Below the pieces are notes generated by a model. It saw only the letters and a program-made list of their open reading frames with translations, had not been told where the DNA came from and made no database searches. Shown here piece after piece: positions 52,462 through 61,345 of a stretch of DNA of 64,000 bases. The DNA lies in assembly GCF_019396325.1 (NCBI RefSeq), contig NZ_JAHKRO010000009.1, positions 101,837 to 165,836 of the forward strand, written 5' to 3'. The translations under genes and the position numbers were made by a program. The DNA is from Nonomuraea ceibae. GTDB lineage: Bacteria; Actinomycetota; Actinomycetes; Streptosporangiales; Streptosporangiaceae. Within the stretch, counting starts at the first letter, position 1. Every line of letters begins with the position of its first letter.

Positions 52462-54458
52462 TCAACAGGCGAAGCACCCCGTCCGGTGAGGGACGCGGTC
52501 GAGGACGCGCGGGCGGCTCCGGCCGCGGCGGGCGTCCCGCCTTCCGCTCGGACGACAGCCGCGGCGGACGCCGCGACGACTTCCGTGGCGGTTCCCATCG
52601 AGATGGTGAACGCGGCGGCCCCCGCCGCGACGACACCCGCGGCGACGCGCGCCGCGACGACTTCCGCGCCTCCCGCCGAGGCGAGCGCGGCGGCTTCCGC
52701 GACGACCGGGGCGGCCGTGACGACCGCGCCGGTTCGCGCGGCGGCGGCGGCTTCCAGGACCGCTCCGGTTCGCGGAGCGGCGGCGGCTATCAGGACCGCG
52801 CGGGTTCGCGCGGTGGCGGGTTCCAGGACCGCGCGGGTTCGCGCGGTGGTGGGTTCCGGGACGGTTCCCGTGGCGGGGACTCCCGGGGCCGTGACGACCG
52901 GGCCGGCTACCAGGGGGACCGGCGCGCCGGGGCCCCGAGCGGGCGCGGTGACCGTGACAGGTTCCGCGACGGTGAGGGTTTCCGCGGCGACCGGCGCGGG
53001 TCCCGCGACGAGCGTGGCGGGTCCCGTGACGAGCGCGGCGGGTTCCGTGATGATCGGGGCGGGTTCCGTTCCGAGGGGCGGGACGAGAGCGCCCGTGACG
53101 GGCTGCGCGCCGACCGCGGCGGCTCCCGCGCCCGCTACGGCCGCCCCGCCGCCCGAGACGCCCGCGAGCGTACGGGCTTCGGCGGCGGCGACCGGAACGA
53201 AGGCCGCGACCGCTTCGAGAGCCGTGACCGCTCTGAGGGCCGCGACAGGTTCGAGAGCCGCGACCGTGCCGAGGGCCGTGACCGGTTCGAGGGCCGCGAC
53301 CGCTACCAGGGCGGCGACCGGTATGCCGGGCGTGACCGGTACGAAGGGCGTGAGGGCGCCGGGCGGGGCTCCGGGGAGACCCGTGGGCCGCGCGAGGAGC
53401 GCGGCGGGTTCCGGGCCGATCGGAGCGGGCGCAGGGACGACGCGGCGCGCGGCGGATCGCGGGGCCGGTTCGGCCGGCGGGACGACTCCGGGCGCGGCGG
53501 GCGTACCTCCGGGCGTGACGGCGTGCAGACCATCGGCGGCGCGCGCCGCGACGGCGGGAGGCGCGACGGCGGGTTCGGCGGCCCAGGCGGTCCCGGCGGC
53601 TCAGGCGGCTCAGGCGGCGGCCGGGGCGAGGGCGGGCCGGCGCGCGACCGGTTCAAGACGGCGCGGCAGCCCATGCGCGACCGTGACTTCTTCCCCGACG
53701 GCTACACCGACGAGCGCGACACCACCGAGGTGCCGGACGGCGTGCGGCTGCAGAAGGTGCTCGCCCAGGCGGGCGTGGCCAGCCGCAGGGCCTGCGAGGA
53801 GATGATCGGCGACGGCCGGGTCACCGTGAACGGCCAGGTGGTGCGCAGGTTCGGGGCCAAGGTGGACCCGGCCACACAGGTGATCCACGTCGACGGCAAG
53901 CGCATCCCGACGGCCCCCGACCTGGTCTACTACGCGCTGAACAAGCCGATCGGCGTCGTGTCGACGATGGACGACCCGCAGGGCCGGCCGTGCCTGGCCG
54001 ACTTCGTGGAGGAGCTGGCGCCGAGGCTGTTCCACGTGGGCAGGCTCGACACCGAGACCGAGGGCCTGCTGCTGCTCACGAACGACGGCGAGCTGGCCAA
54101 CCGGCTGACGCATCCCAGCTACGGGGTGCAGAAGAAGTACTGGGCGAAGGTGCCCGGGCCGATCCCGCGTGACCTGGGCCGCAGGCTCAAGCAGGGGATC
54201 GAGCTGGAGGACGGCCTGGCCAGGGCCGACAGTTTCGCGATCGTGCAGGAGCACGGCCAGCAGGCGCTGGTCGAGGTGGTGCTGCACGAGGGCCGCAAGC
54301 ACGTGGTGCGCCGCATGCTGGAGGAGGCGGGGCACCGAGTGATCGATCTGGCGCGGATCGAGTTCGGGCCGGTCAAGCTGGGGCGTACGAAGCCGGGCAC
54401 CGTCAGGGCGCTGTCCCTGAAGGAGGTCGGCGAGCTTTACGCGGCCGTGAAGCTGTAA
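52458..54458 (+). CDS. rluB: Pseudouridine synthase RluB/RsuA family with ~400-residue RG/RD-rich N-terminal extension
   Basis: 666 residues. Residues ~1-410 are low complexity built from Arg, Gly, Asp, Ser and Glu, with tandem-like units (GSRGGGFQDRA, GFRDDRGG, GRDRFESRDRSE). From ~427 the enzyme begins: S4 domain RLQKVLAQAGVASRRACEEM, catalytic RLFHVGRLDTETEGLLLLTN (Asp near 531), and HEGRKHVVRRMLEEAGHRVI. It should isomerise a uridine in 23S rRNA. The extension looks like an RNA-binding, phase-separating type of disordered region. The GTG overlaps the scpB stop, so the extension is translated in the operon frame. Confidence 0.9.
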   Translation: MINRRSTPSGEGRGRGRAGGSGRGGRPAFRSDDSRGGRRDDFRGGSHRDGERGGPRRDDTRGDARRDDFRASRRGERGGFRDDRGGRDDRAGSRGGGGFQDRSGSRSGGGYQDRAGSRGGGFQDRAGSRGGGFRDGSRGGDSRGRDDRAGYQGDRRAGAPSGRGDRDRFRDGEGFRGDRRGSRDERGGSRDERGGFRDDRGGFRSEGRDESARDGLRADRGGSRARYGRPAARDARERTGFGGGDRNEGRDRFESRDRSEGRDRFESRDRAEGRDRFEGRDRYQGGDRYAGRDRYEGREGAGRGSGETRGPREERGGFRADRSGRRDDAARGGSRGRFGRRDDSGRGGRTSGRDGVQTIGGARRDGGRRDGGFGGPGGPGGSGGSGGGRGEGGPARDRFKTARQPMRDRDFFPDGYTDERDTTEVPDGVRLQKVLAQAGVASRRACEEMIGDGRVTVNGQVVRRFGAKVDPATQVIHVDGKRIPTAPDLVYYALNKPIGVVSTMDDPQGRPCLADFVEELAPRLFHVGRLDTETEGLLLLTNDGELANRLTHPSYGVQKKYWAKVPGPIPRDLGRRLKQGIELEDGLARADSFAIVQEHGQQALVEVVLHEGRKHVVRRMLEEAGHRVIDLARIEFGPVKLGRTKPGTVRALSLKEVGELYAAVKL

Positions 54459-54474
54459 TCTGGCCGCGACGCAG

Positions 54475-54502
54475 GAGCCCGTGCGACCCTCCGCACGGGC
54501 TC
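54475..54502 (+). terminator. Hairpin between rluB and aroH
   Basis: 11-bp stem GAGCCCGTGCG (54475-54485) / CGCACGGGCTC (54492-54502) with a 6-nt loop, ending 26 nt before the aroH ATG. Terminator or attenuator. Confidence 0.65.
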
Positions 54503-54528
54503 TCCCGCTTATCGAAGGGGCGAAGCGC

Positions 54529-54888
54529 ATGGTGCGGGCGATCCGCGGGGCGATCCAGGTGGATGCCAACGACCGTGGCTCGATCATCGAGGCCACGACC
54601 GAGTTGGTCACCCAGATCATGGAGCGTAACGAGCTCACCACGGATGACGTGATCAGCGTGCTGTTCACGGCGACGCCCGACCTGACCGCGGAGTTCCCCG
54701 CGCTGGCGGCGCGCAAGCTGGGCTTCCACGAGGTGCCGCTGATCTGCACCACGGAGATCGACGTGCCGGGCGCGCTGCCGCGGGTGGTGCGGCTGATGGC
54801 GCACGTCGAGACCGACCGGCCGCGTTCGGCCGTCCAGCACGTCTACCTGCGGGGCGCGGTCGCGCTCCGGCAGGACATCGCTCAATAG
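54529..54888 (+). CDS. aroH: Chorismate mutase, AroH type
   Basis: 119 residues from the ATG at 54529 (GAAGGGG upstream); the shorter AroH fold rather than the helical AroQ type. VRAIRGAIQVDANDRGSIIE carries the active-site Arg, FTATPDLTAEFPALAARKLG and VPLICTTEIDVPGALPRVVR the Cys/Glu/Arg residues. Converts chorismate to prephenate, feeding the prephenate dehydrogenase encoded 17 bases downstream. Confidence 0.94.
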   Translation: MVRAIRGAIQVDANDRGSIIEATTELVTQIMERNELTTDDVISVLFTATPDLTAEFPALAARKLGFHEVPLICTTEIDVPGALPRVVRLMAHVETDRPRSAVQHVYLRGAVALRQDIAQ

Positions 54889-54905
54889 GATCCCGGGACG
54901 ACGAC

Positions 54906-56003
54906 ATGGCCACCGAACTGCGCACCGTGCTGGTTGTGGGCACCGGTCTCATCGGCACCTCGCTGGCGCTGGCGCTGCGGCGCAAGGACGTGCGGGTGCT
55001 GCTCGCCGACCGCGATCCGGGCGCCGTGCGGCTGGCCCGGGAGCTGGGCGCGGGCGAGGAGTGGCAGCCCGGGGGCCAGGATGACGGGCCGGCGGCGGAT
55101 CTCGCGGTGATCGCGGTGCCGCCGGGCCAGGTGGCGGCCGAGCTGCTGGAGCTGCAGAAGCGCGGCGTGGCCCGCTTCTACACCGACGTGGCCAGCGTCA
55201 AGGCGGAGCCGATCGAGCAGGCGGCGCGGCTGGGCTGCGACCTGGCGGCCTACGTGGCCTCGCACCCGCTGGCCGGGCGCGAGCGGTCGGGGCCGGGGGC
55301 GGCGCGCGCCGACCTGTTCCTGGGCCGCCCGTGGGCCTACTGTCCCACCGGCGAGGCGTCGGGCGAGGCGGTCGCGGCGGTGCTGCGGCTGATCGAGCTG
55401 TGCGGCGCCAACCCGGTCGAGGTGGACGCCGCCGACCATGACCGGGCGGTGGCGGTCGTCTCGCACGCGCCGCACGTGGCCGCCTCGGCGGTGGCCGCCC
55501 GGCTGGCCGACGCCTCCGACGTGGCGCTCGGGCTGGCGGGGCAGGGCGTGCGTGACGTGACACGGATCGCGGGCGGCGATCCCGGGCTGTGGCTGGGCAT
55601 CCTGTCGGGCAACGCGGCCCCGGTGGCCGAGGTGCTGGAGGCGGTCTCGCGTGACCTGGCCGACGCCGCGTCGGCGCTGCGCGCGCTGGCCGAGGGTGAC
55701 GGCACGGCGGGCGGCGAGGTGACCCAGCTGCTCAAGCGCGGCGTGGCCGGTCACGGCCGCATCCCGGGCAAGCACGGCGGCCCGGCGCCGGCGTACGTGG
55801 TGGTCCAGGTCGTCATCGGCGACCGTCCGGGCCAGCTGGCCCGGCTCTTCCAGGTGTGCGACGAGGTCGGCGTCAACGTCGAGGACGTCCGCCTGGAGCA
55901 CGCGCCCGGCCTGCCGCTGGGTGTGGCCGAGCTGTCGGTGCAGCCCGACTCGGCGGCCCGGCTGAGCCAGGCGCTGGTCGAGCGCGGCTGGCAGGTGCCC
56001 TAG
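54906..56003 (+). CDS. tyrA: Prephenate dehydrogenase with C-terminal ACT domain
   Basis: 365 residues. N-terminal Rossmann domain VLVVGTGLIGTSLALALRRK, then DVASVKAEPIEQA and ASHPLAGRERSGPGAARADL (catalytic His, substrate-binding region). C-terminal ACT domain (~290-360; VVIGDRPGQLARLFQVCDEV, GVNVEDVRLEH) probably gives feedback control by tyrosine. Oxidative decarboxylation of prephenate in tyrosine synthesis. Operon with aroH. Confidence 0.95.
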   Translation: MATELRTVLVVGTGLIGTSLALALRRKDVRVLLADRDPGAVRLARELGAGEEWQPGGQDDGPAADLAVIAVPPGQVAAELLELQKRGVARFYTDVASVKAEPIEQAARLGCDLAAYVASHPLAGRERSGPGAARADLFLGRPWAYCPTGEASGEAVAAVLRLIELCGANPVEVDAADHDRAVAVVSHAPHVAASAVAARLADASDVALGLAGQGVRDVTRIAGGDPGLWLGILSGNAAPVAEVLEAVSRDLADAASALRALAEGDGTAGGEVTQLLKRGVAGHGRIPGKHGGPAPAYVVVQVVIGDRPGQLARLFQVCDEVGVNVEDVRLEHAPGLPLGVAELSVQPDSAARLSQALVERGWQVP

Positions 56004-56011
56004 ATCGCCGA

Positions 56012-56041
56012 AGGGCCCCGGTGGACGTCCACCGGGACCCT
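56012..56041. terminator. Bidirectional terminator palindrome
   Basis: 30-nt near-perfect palindrome centred on GGAC/GTCC, 14 of 15 pairs, between the convergent tyrA and DUF2795 genes. Confidence 0.7.
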
Positions 56042-56057
56042 CCGAAGCGCCGACGGG

Positions 56058-56252
56058 TCAGCGCTGGGTGACCGCCTGGCTCACGGCGTTGGGGCCGTCG
56101 TACTGGCGGTCGGGCATGGCTTCCAGCGCCTTCAGCGTGGCCTGGTCGGCCCCCTGGCGGCGGGCGGCGGCGATCAGGTCGGCCTTGGTGGCCGGGTAGT
56201 CGACGCCCTTGAGGTGCTTCTGGAGCTGGATCGGATTCGATGCAGTAGTCAT
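56058..56252 (-). CDS. DUF2795 small protein
   Basis: 64 residues: NPIQLQKHLKGVDYPATKAD, LIAAARRQGADQATLKALEA and YDGPNAVSQAVTQ are the usual DUF2795 landmarks (short helical domain, YPA-x-K-x-D-L, tail on Val-Ser-x-Ala). Such proteins are common in actinomycetes and of unknown function. Convergent with tyrA. Confidence 0.88.
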   Translation of the reverse strand: MTTASNPIQLQKHLKGVDYPATKADLIAAARRQGADQATLKALEAMPDRQYDGPNAVSQAVTQR

Positions 56253-56272
56253 GACTCTGTGTTACCCGACTG

Positions 56273-57127
56273 TCACGATTTGTAACCATTGTCCAGAAGG
56301 CGGCGGGCGCGTTCCACTTCGGGCGGCAGTTCCCGGCGCTGCGCCAGGGCCCGCCGCAGCCGGGGGAGCGCCGTACGCAGGCCGTGCCAGCCGCGCGGGC
56401 CGCGGCGTACGGCGTCGAGCGAGAGCAGCGCCACGACGCGCCAGGGGCGGCGCAGGACGGCGGTGAGGACGGCGTTGCGCACGGCCAGCGACTGGCGGCC
56501 GGCCGGGTCGCGGGGCGGCGCGGGGTGGTGGTGGGCCACCACGTCGTCGGCGTAGGCCAGCCCCCAGCCGCGCGCGGCCAGGTCCACCGCCAGGCGCTCC
56601 TCCTCGCCGAAGAAGAAGACGACGTCGTCGAACCCGCCCGCCTCCAGGAACGCCTCCCTGCGCACCACCGCCCCGCAGGCCAGGAAGCCCAGCACGCTCG
56701 GCCCCGGCAGGTCGGCGTCGACGCCGAGCGGGGAGTCGCGCATCAGCTCGCTGACCGGGTCGAGCCGTTCCTCGGGGCCCACCAGCACCCGCGCGCCGAG
56801 CAGGGCCAGCCGCGGATGGGCGTCGAACAGGTCGGCGGCCCGTTCCAGCGCGCCTCCGGCCCACCAGGAGTCGTCGTCGGCGAAGGCCACGTACGGCGTC
56901 TCGGCCAGCTTGACGCCGATGTTCCTGGCGGGCGCGCCGAGGTTGCGGCCGGCCTCGACCACGCGCACGTGCGGGAAGTGGCGCCGGACGAAGCCGGGAG
57001 TGCCGTCGGTGGAGCCGTTGTCGACGAGGATCACCGGCCCCGGATGGCGGGGGAGCGAGCGTTGCAGCGCGCGCAGCCGGTTCATCGTGGCCACGACGAC
57101 CGTCACCCGGCTGGAGTTGTCCGTCAC
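56273..57127 (-). CDS. Family 2 glycosyltransferase
   Basis: 284 residues from a GTG. GT-A fold: VTVVVATMNRLRALQRSL, VILVDNGSTDGTPGFV, EAGRNLGAPARNIGVKLAET, the DxD-type motif VAFADDDSWWAGGALERAA, and FFFGEEERLAVDLAARGWGL for the acceptor/base region. Transfers a sugar from an NDP-sugar to an unknown acceptor, probably at the cell surface. No membrane segments. Transcribed away from the TetR-carotenoid oxygenase pair. Confidence 0.9.
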   Translation of the reverse strand: MTDNSSRVTVVVATMNRLRALQRSLPRHPGPVILVDNGSTDGTPGFVRRHFPHVRVVEAGRNLGAPARNIGVKLAETPYVAFADDDSWWAGGALERAADLFDAHPRLALLGARVLVGPEERLDPVSELMRDSPLGVDADLPGPSVLGFLACGAVVRREAFLEAGGFDDVVFFFGEEERLAVDLAARGWGLAYADDVVAHHHPAPPRDPAGRQSLAVRNAVLTAVLRRPWRVVALLSLDAVRRGPRGWHGLRTALPRLRRALAQRRELPPEVERARRLLDNGYKS

Positions 57128-57197
57128 ACGGCCTCACCTTTCCGGTGAGGACCGGCTTACTCGCGTTGACGCCGGGCGGCGGGTGCGATAGAAAGGC

Positions 57198-57212
57198 GGT
57201 AACAGTGTTACC
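57198..57212. promoter_or_regulatory. TetR-type palindromic operator
   Basis: GGTAACA-G-TGTTACC, two perfect 7-bp arms round one base. A further half-site TGTTACC occurs at 57225-57231, just before the chosen TetR start codon. Most likely the autoregulatory site of the TetR gene that follows. Confidence 0.75.
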
Positions 57213-57232
57213 ACGCAGAAACGGTGTTACCA

Positions 57233-57847
57233 GTGACCGTGTACCAGCAGGCCCAGCGCGAAGGCCAGGACGTCGTCCGGGCCGCCATCCTCGACACCGC
57301 GACCCACCTCCTGGTGACCGAGGGCCCCGCCGCGCTGACCGTGCGCCGGATCTCCGGCGAGGCGGGCTGCTCCACGAAAGTGATCTACACGCTCTTCGGC
57401 GGCAAGGACGGCCTGGCCGAGGCGCTCTGGCTGGAGGGATTCGCCCGGTTCGAGCAGCGGCTGCTCTCGGTTCCCGGCGACGGCCCTCTGGAGCGCCTGC
57501 AGGCCGGGATCACCGCCTACCGGGCGTACGCGCTGGACCAGCCCGACTACTACCGGGCCATGTTCATGGGCGCGCTGTCCCGGTTCGAGCCCGGCGCCGA
57601 CGCGGCACACGCGGCGCGCCGGACCTTCGACCTGCTCGTGACCTGGGTCCAGCAGTGCCTCGACACCGGCCTGCTGCGCGGCCCCGCCGCCGTGGAGATC
57701 TCCGACGTGCTCTGGATGGCCATGCACGGCGCCGTGAGCCTGGAGATCTCCGGTTACTTCGAGCCGGAGGAGGCCGAGGCGCGCTACCGGCTCCTCTGCG
57801 CCTCGGTGCTCCACCCCTTCCTGACCCACGACGAGAGGACCACCTGA
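57233..57847 (+). CDS. TetR-family transcriptional regulator
   Basis: 204 residues from the GTG at 57233; the earlier GTG at 57224 lies inside the operator half-site. N-terminal HTH: AAILDTATHLLVTEGPAALT, VRRISGEAGCSTKVIYTLFG, GKDGLAEALWLEGFARFE. The C-terminal ligand domain is of the WHG/TetR_C type (YRAYALDQPDYYRAMFMGAL). Its stop codon overlaps the ATG of the carotenoid oxygenase gene (TGATG), so it very likely represses its own operon in response to a related ligand. Confidence 0.93.
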   Translation: MTVYQQAQREGQDVVRAAILDTATHLLVTEGPAALTVRRISGEAGCSTKVIYTLFGGKDGLAEALWLEGFARFEQRLLSVPGDGPLERLQAGITAYRAYALDQPDYYRAMFMGALSRFEPGADAAHAARRTFDLLVTWVQQCLDTGLLRGPAAVEISDVLWMAMHGAVSLEISGYFEPEEAEARYRLLCASVLHPFLTHDERTT

Positions 57848-59205
57848 TGGACACCCCGTACCGGGGCGGATTCACGCCCGCGACCGAGGAGATCACCGCC
57901 TACGACCTGCCGGTCACCGGCCGGATCCCGGCCGAGCTCAACGGCCGCTACCTGCGCAACGGGCCCAACCCGCTCGGCCTCGACGACCCCGGCGCCTCCC
58001 ACCTGTTCCTCGGCGCGGGCATGGTGCACGGCGTGCGGCTGCGCGACGGCCGCGCCGAGTGGTACCGCAACCGGTGGGTCCGCAGCGTCGACGTCGCCGG
58101 GCGGCTCGGCGAACAGCCCAGGTCCGCGCTGTCGCACGCCGGCCTGGACTTCTCGCCCAACACCCACGTGATCGGCGTGGCCGGGCGCACGTACGCGACG
58201 ATGGAGGCCGGCACGCTGCCGTACGAGCTGGACTACGAGCTCGAGACGCTCGGCCCGGTCGACTTCGACGGCGGCCTGCCCGGCGGTTACGCCGCCCACA
58301 CCCACCTCGACCCGGTCACCGGCGAGCTGCACGCGGTGGCGTACTCCGTCAACTGGGACCACAACCAGCACATCGTGCTCGACGCCAAGGGCACGGTGAT
58401 CCACACGCGCGACATCCAGCTCGCCGACAAGCCGATGATGCACGACTTCGCGCTCACCGCGCGCTACGTCGTCCTGTACGACCTGCCGGTGACGTTCAGC
58501 ATGGCCCACGCCGAGCAGGGCGCGCCGATGCCGTACGCGTGGAACGACGACCACCCCTCCCGCGTCGGCCTGATGTCGCGCGCGACCGGCGAGATCCGCT
58601 GGGTGGAGATCGAGCCGTGCTGGGTCTTCCACACCCTCAACGCCTACGACGACGGCGACCAGGTCGTCGTCGACGTGGTCAGCTACCCCAAGCGGTTCGT
58701 CGACGCCCGCCTCGACCGCGGCGGCGAGCCGACGCTCGACCGGTGGCGGATCGACCCGGCGTCCGGCCGGGTGAGCCGGACCCGGCTGGACGAGCGGGCC
58801 CAGGAGTTCCCCCGCATGGACGAGCGGCGCACCGGCCTGCCCTACCGCTACGGCTACACCGCCGCCACCCACGACCTGACGGACGTCCTCTACCCCGGCG
58901 ACGCCGAGATGGAGGACCTGCCCGACGAGGCGTTCGACAACACGCTCGTCAAGCACGACCTCAGGAGCGGCACCCAGGAGCGGCGGCAGTTCGGCCGCGG
59001 CGCGTACGTGGGCGAGCCGGTGTTCGTCGCCGCCGGCGAGGCCGAGGACGACGGGTACGTGCTCTCCTACGTCAACAACCCCGACCGGGGCGCCGCCGAC
59101 CTGGTGATCCTCCCGGCGCAGGACTTCACCGGCGAACCCGTCGCCGTCGTCCACCTGCCCGCCCGGGTGCCGCTCGGCTTCCATGGGAGCTGGGTCGCCG
59201 ACTGA
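57847..59205 (+). CDS. Carotenoid oxygenase (RPE65/CCD family)
   Basis: 452 residues. The four iron-ligand histidines of the seven-bladed family are all in recognisable contexts: GGYAAHTHLDPVTGE, DKPMMHDFALTARYVV, CWVFHTLNAYDDGD and the C-terminal VPLGFHGSWVAD. NGRYLRNGPNPLGLDD is the family N-terminal motif. Cleaves a conjugated double bond of a carotenoid, stilbene or related compound with O2. Translationally coupled to the TetR gene. No carotenoid synthesis gene lies in this window, so the substrate is open. Confidence 0.93.
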   Translation: MDTPYRGGFTPATEEITAYDLPVTGRIPAELNGRYLRNGPNPLGLDDPGASHLFLGAGMVHGVRLRDGRAEWYRNRWVRSVDVAGRLGEQPRSALSHAGLDFSPNTHVIGVAGRTYATMEAGTLPYELDYELETLGPVDFDGGLPGGYAAHTHLDPVTGELHAVAYSVNWDHNQHIVLDAKGTVIHTRDIQLADKPMMHDFALTARYVVLYDLPVTFSMAHAEQGAPMPYAWNDDHPSRVGLMSRATGEIRWVEIEPCWVFHTLNAYDDGDQVVVDVVSYPKRFVDARLDRGGEPTLDRWRIDPASGRVSRTRLDERAQEFPRMDERRTGLPYRYGYTAATHDLTDVLYPGDAEMEDLPDEAFDNTLVKHDLRSGTQERRQFGRGAYVGEPVFVAAGEAEDDGYVLSYVNNPDRGAADLVILPAQDFTGEPVAVVHLPARVPLGFHGSWVAD

Positions 59206-59218
59206 CGGGAGGCGGTAG

Positions 59219-59250
59219 CCTCTTCAGGTTGGGTAAAGAAGCTGAAGAGG
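59219..59250 (+). promoter_or_regulatory. Hairpin next to the cmk ribosome-binding site
   Basis: CCTCTTCAG (59219-59227) and CTGAAGAGG (59242-59250), perfect 9-bp stem with a 14-nt loop. The 3' arm runs into the GGGAGAG ribosome site of cmk (GTG at 59258), so folding could limit ribosome access; alternatively it ends the carotenoid oxygenase transcript. Confidence 0.55.
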
Positions 59251-59257
59251 GAGAGTC

Positions 59258-59914
59258 GTGACCGGTCTGGTCGTCGCCATGGACGGCCCTTCGGGGTCGG
59301 GCAAGTCGAGCGCGTCGCGCGGAGTCGCCCGCGCGCTGGGTCTGCGCTACCTGGACACCGGCGCCCAATACCGGGCCATGACCTGGTGGATGCTCAAGCA
59401 GGGCGTCGACCTCACCGACCCGGAGGCCGTCGCGGCGCGCTGCGGCGAGGCCGAGATCGTCTCCGGCACCGACCCCGACGCCCCGTCCATCCACGTCGGC
59501 GGCACGGACGTGTCCGGGCCGATCCGCGAGGACGAGGTGACCGGCGCGGTGTCCGCCGTGGCGGCGGTCCCCGAGGTGCGCGCCCGGCTGGTCGCGCTCC
59601 AGCGGGAGATCATCGGCGCCGGGGGCATCGTGGTCGAGGGCCGCGACATCGGCACCGTCGTCGCCCCCACCGCCCCCGTCAAGATCTTCCTGACGGCCAG
59701 CGCCGAGGCCCGCGCCCTGCGGCGCTCCGCGGAGCTGGCCGGCACCACGGCCGAGGCGCAGGTCGCGGCCATGGCCAGGCGTGACACCCTGGACTCGACA
59801 CGCAAGACCGATCCACTCTCGATGGCGGCTGGCGCCGTCGAGCTCGACACCACCGCGCTGAACCTCGAGGAGGTCATCGCGGAGGTGCTGAGACTGGTCA
59901 AGGAGCGCACCTGA
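59258..59914 (+). CDS. cmk: Cytidylate kinase
   Basis: 218 residues from a GTG. P-loop AMDGPSGSGKSSASRGVARA, YLDTGAQYRAMTWWMLKQGV (substrate region), VVEGRDIGTVVAPTAPVKIF and the lid with TRKTDPLSMAAGAVELDTT. Phosphorylates CMP/dCMP. The cmk-der pair, 29 bases apart, is conserved in actinobacteria. Confidence 0.97.
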   Translation: MTGLVVAMDGPSGSGKSSASRGVARALGLRYLDTGAQYRAMTWWMLKQGVDLTDPEAVAARCGEAEIVSGTDPDAPSIHVGGTDVSGPIREDEVTGAVSAVAAVPEVRARLVALQREIIGAGGIVVEGRDIGTVVAPTAPVKIFLTASAEARALRRSAELAGTTAEAQVAAMARRDTLDSTRKTDPLSMAAGAVELDTTALNLEEVIAEVLRLVKERT

Positions 59915-59943
59915 GGGTGCGGGACTCATAAAGGACGAACACT

Positions 59944-61338
59944 GTGTCAACGGGGGATTGGGTCGAGGCAGACCTCGACGATCTCGAAGTATCCGACGAG
60001 CAGGCCGACAGTGGCCCGCTCCCGGTCGTGGCCATCGTCGGCCGCCCCAACGTGGGTAAGTCGACGCTGGTCAACCGGGTCATCGGCCGCCGTGAGGCGG
60101 TCGTCGAAGACGTGCCGGGCGTGACCCGTGACCGCGTCACCTACGAGGCCAACTGGCGTGGCCGCCGCTTCACCGTCGTCGACACCGGCGGCTGGGACCC
60201 CGACGCCACCGGCATGAACCTGCGCATCGCCGAGCAGGCGCAGGTCGCCGTCGAGCTGGCCGACGTCATCGTGTTCGTGGTCGACGCGAGCGTGGGCGCC
60301 ACCGACGCCGACGAGATCGTCGGCTCGGTGCTGCGGCAGTCCGGCAAACCGGTCATCCTGGCCGCCAACAAGGTCGACAACCAGCAGCTCGAGCTGGAGG
60401 CCGCGGCCCTGTGGTCGCTCGGCCTGGGCGAGCCCTACCCGGTCTCCGCCCTGCACGGCCGCTCCAGCGGTGACCTGCTCGACGTCGTGCTCGACGCGCT
60501 CCCCGAGACGCCCGCCGTCACGTTCGGCGAGCAGCGCGGCCCCTACCGGGTGGCGCTGCTCGGCAAGCCCAACGTCGGCAAGTCCTCGCTGCTCAACAAG
60601 CTCGCGGGCGAGGAGCGGGTGCTCGTCGACCCGATGGCCGGCACCACCCGCGACCCGGTCGACGAGCTGATCGAGCTCGGCGGGCGCACCTGGCGCTTCG
60701 TCGACACCGCCGGCATCCGGCGGCGCGACCGCGAGCTGCAGGGCGCCGACTTCTACGCCGCCATGCGCACCAGGGCGGCGCTGGAGCGCTCGGAGGTGGC
60801 GATCGTGCTCATCGACGCCAGCGAGCCGCTCACCGAGCAGGACCTGCGCATCATCACCCTGGTCATCGAGTCCGGCCGCGCCATGGTCGTCGCCTTCAAC
60901 AAGTGGGACCTGGTCGACGAGGACCGCCGCTACTACCTGGAGAAGGAGATCGACCGCCAGCTCGTCCGCACCCCGTGGGCGCTGCGCGTCAACATCTCCG
61001 CCAAGACCGGCCGCCACATGGACCGGCTCGTCCCGGCCCTGGAGAAGGCGCTCGACTCCTGGTCCACCCGGGTGCCCACGTCCAGGCTGAACGCGTTCCT
61101 CACCGAGCTGATCCAGCAGACGCCGCCCCCCGTGCGCGGCGGCAAGCAGCCGAAGATCCTGTTCGCCACCCAGGCGTCCATCGAGCCGCCCAAGTTCGTG
61201 CTGTTCACCTCGGGCTGGCTGGAGGACACCTACCGCCGCTTCATCGAGCGGCGCATCCGCGAGGAGTTCGGCTTCGCCGGATCGCCCATCGAGGTCACGA
61301 TGAAGATCCGCGAGAAGCGCCAGAAGAAGGACCGCTGA
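59944..61338 (+). CDS. der: Ribosome-assembly GTPase Der (EngA)
   Basis: 464 residues from a GTG. Two tandem G domains: [26 protein letters not shown]; then [27 protein letters not shown]-terminal KH-like domain ([20 protein letters not shown]) and basic tail EKRQKKDR. Needed for 50S subunit maturation. A ~30-residue acidic N-terminal lead precedes the first G domain. Confidence 0.97.
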   Translation: MSTGDWVEADLDDLEVSDEQADSGPLPVVAIVGRPNVGKSTLVNRVIGRREAVVEDVPGVTRDRVTYEANWRGRRFTVVDTGGWDPDATGMNLRIAEQAQVAVELADVIVFVVDASVGATDADEIVGSVLRQSGKPVILAANKVDNQQLELEAAALWSLGLGEPYPVSALHGRSSGDLLDVVLDALPETPAVTFGEQRGPYRVALLGKPNVGKSSLLNKLAGEERVLVDPMAGTTRDPVDELIELGGRTWRFVDTAGIRRRDRELQGADFYAAMRTRAALERSEVAIVLIDASEPLTEQDLRIITLVIESGRAMVVAFNKWDLVDEDRRYYLEKEIDRQLVRTPWALRVNISAKTGRHMDRLVPALEKALDSWSTRVPTSRLNAFLTELIQQTPPPVRGGKQPKILFATQASIEPPKFVLFTSGWLEDTYRRFIERRIREEFGFAGSPIEVTMKIREKRQKKDR

Positions 61339-61345
61339 TACGATG

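Noticed and set aside
52700..53600. Short tandem DNA repeats that at first look like a CRISPR or satellite array
   Set aside because: Units are irregular, there are no spacers, and the region is in frame with the rluB coding sequence; the repeats reflect Arg-Gly/Arg-Asp protein repeats.
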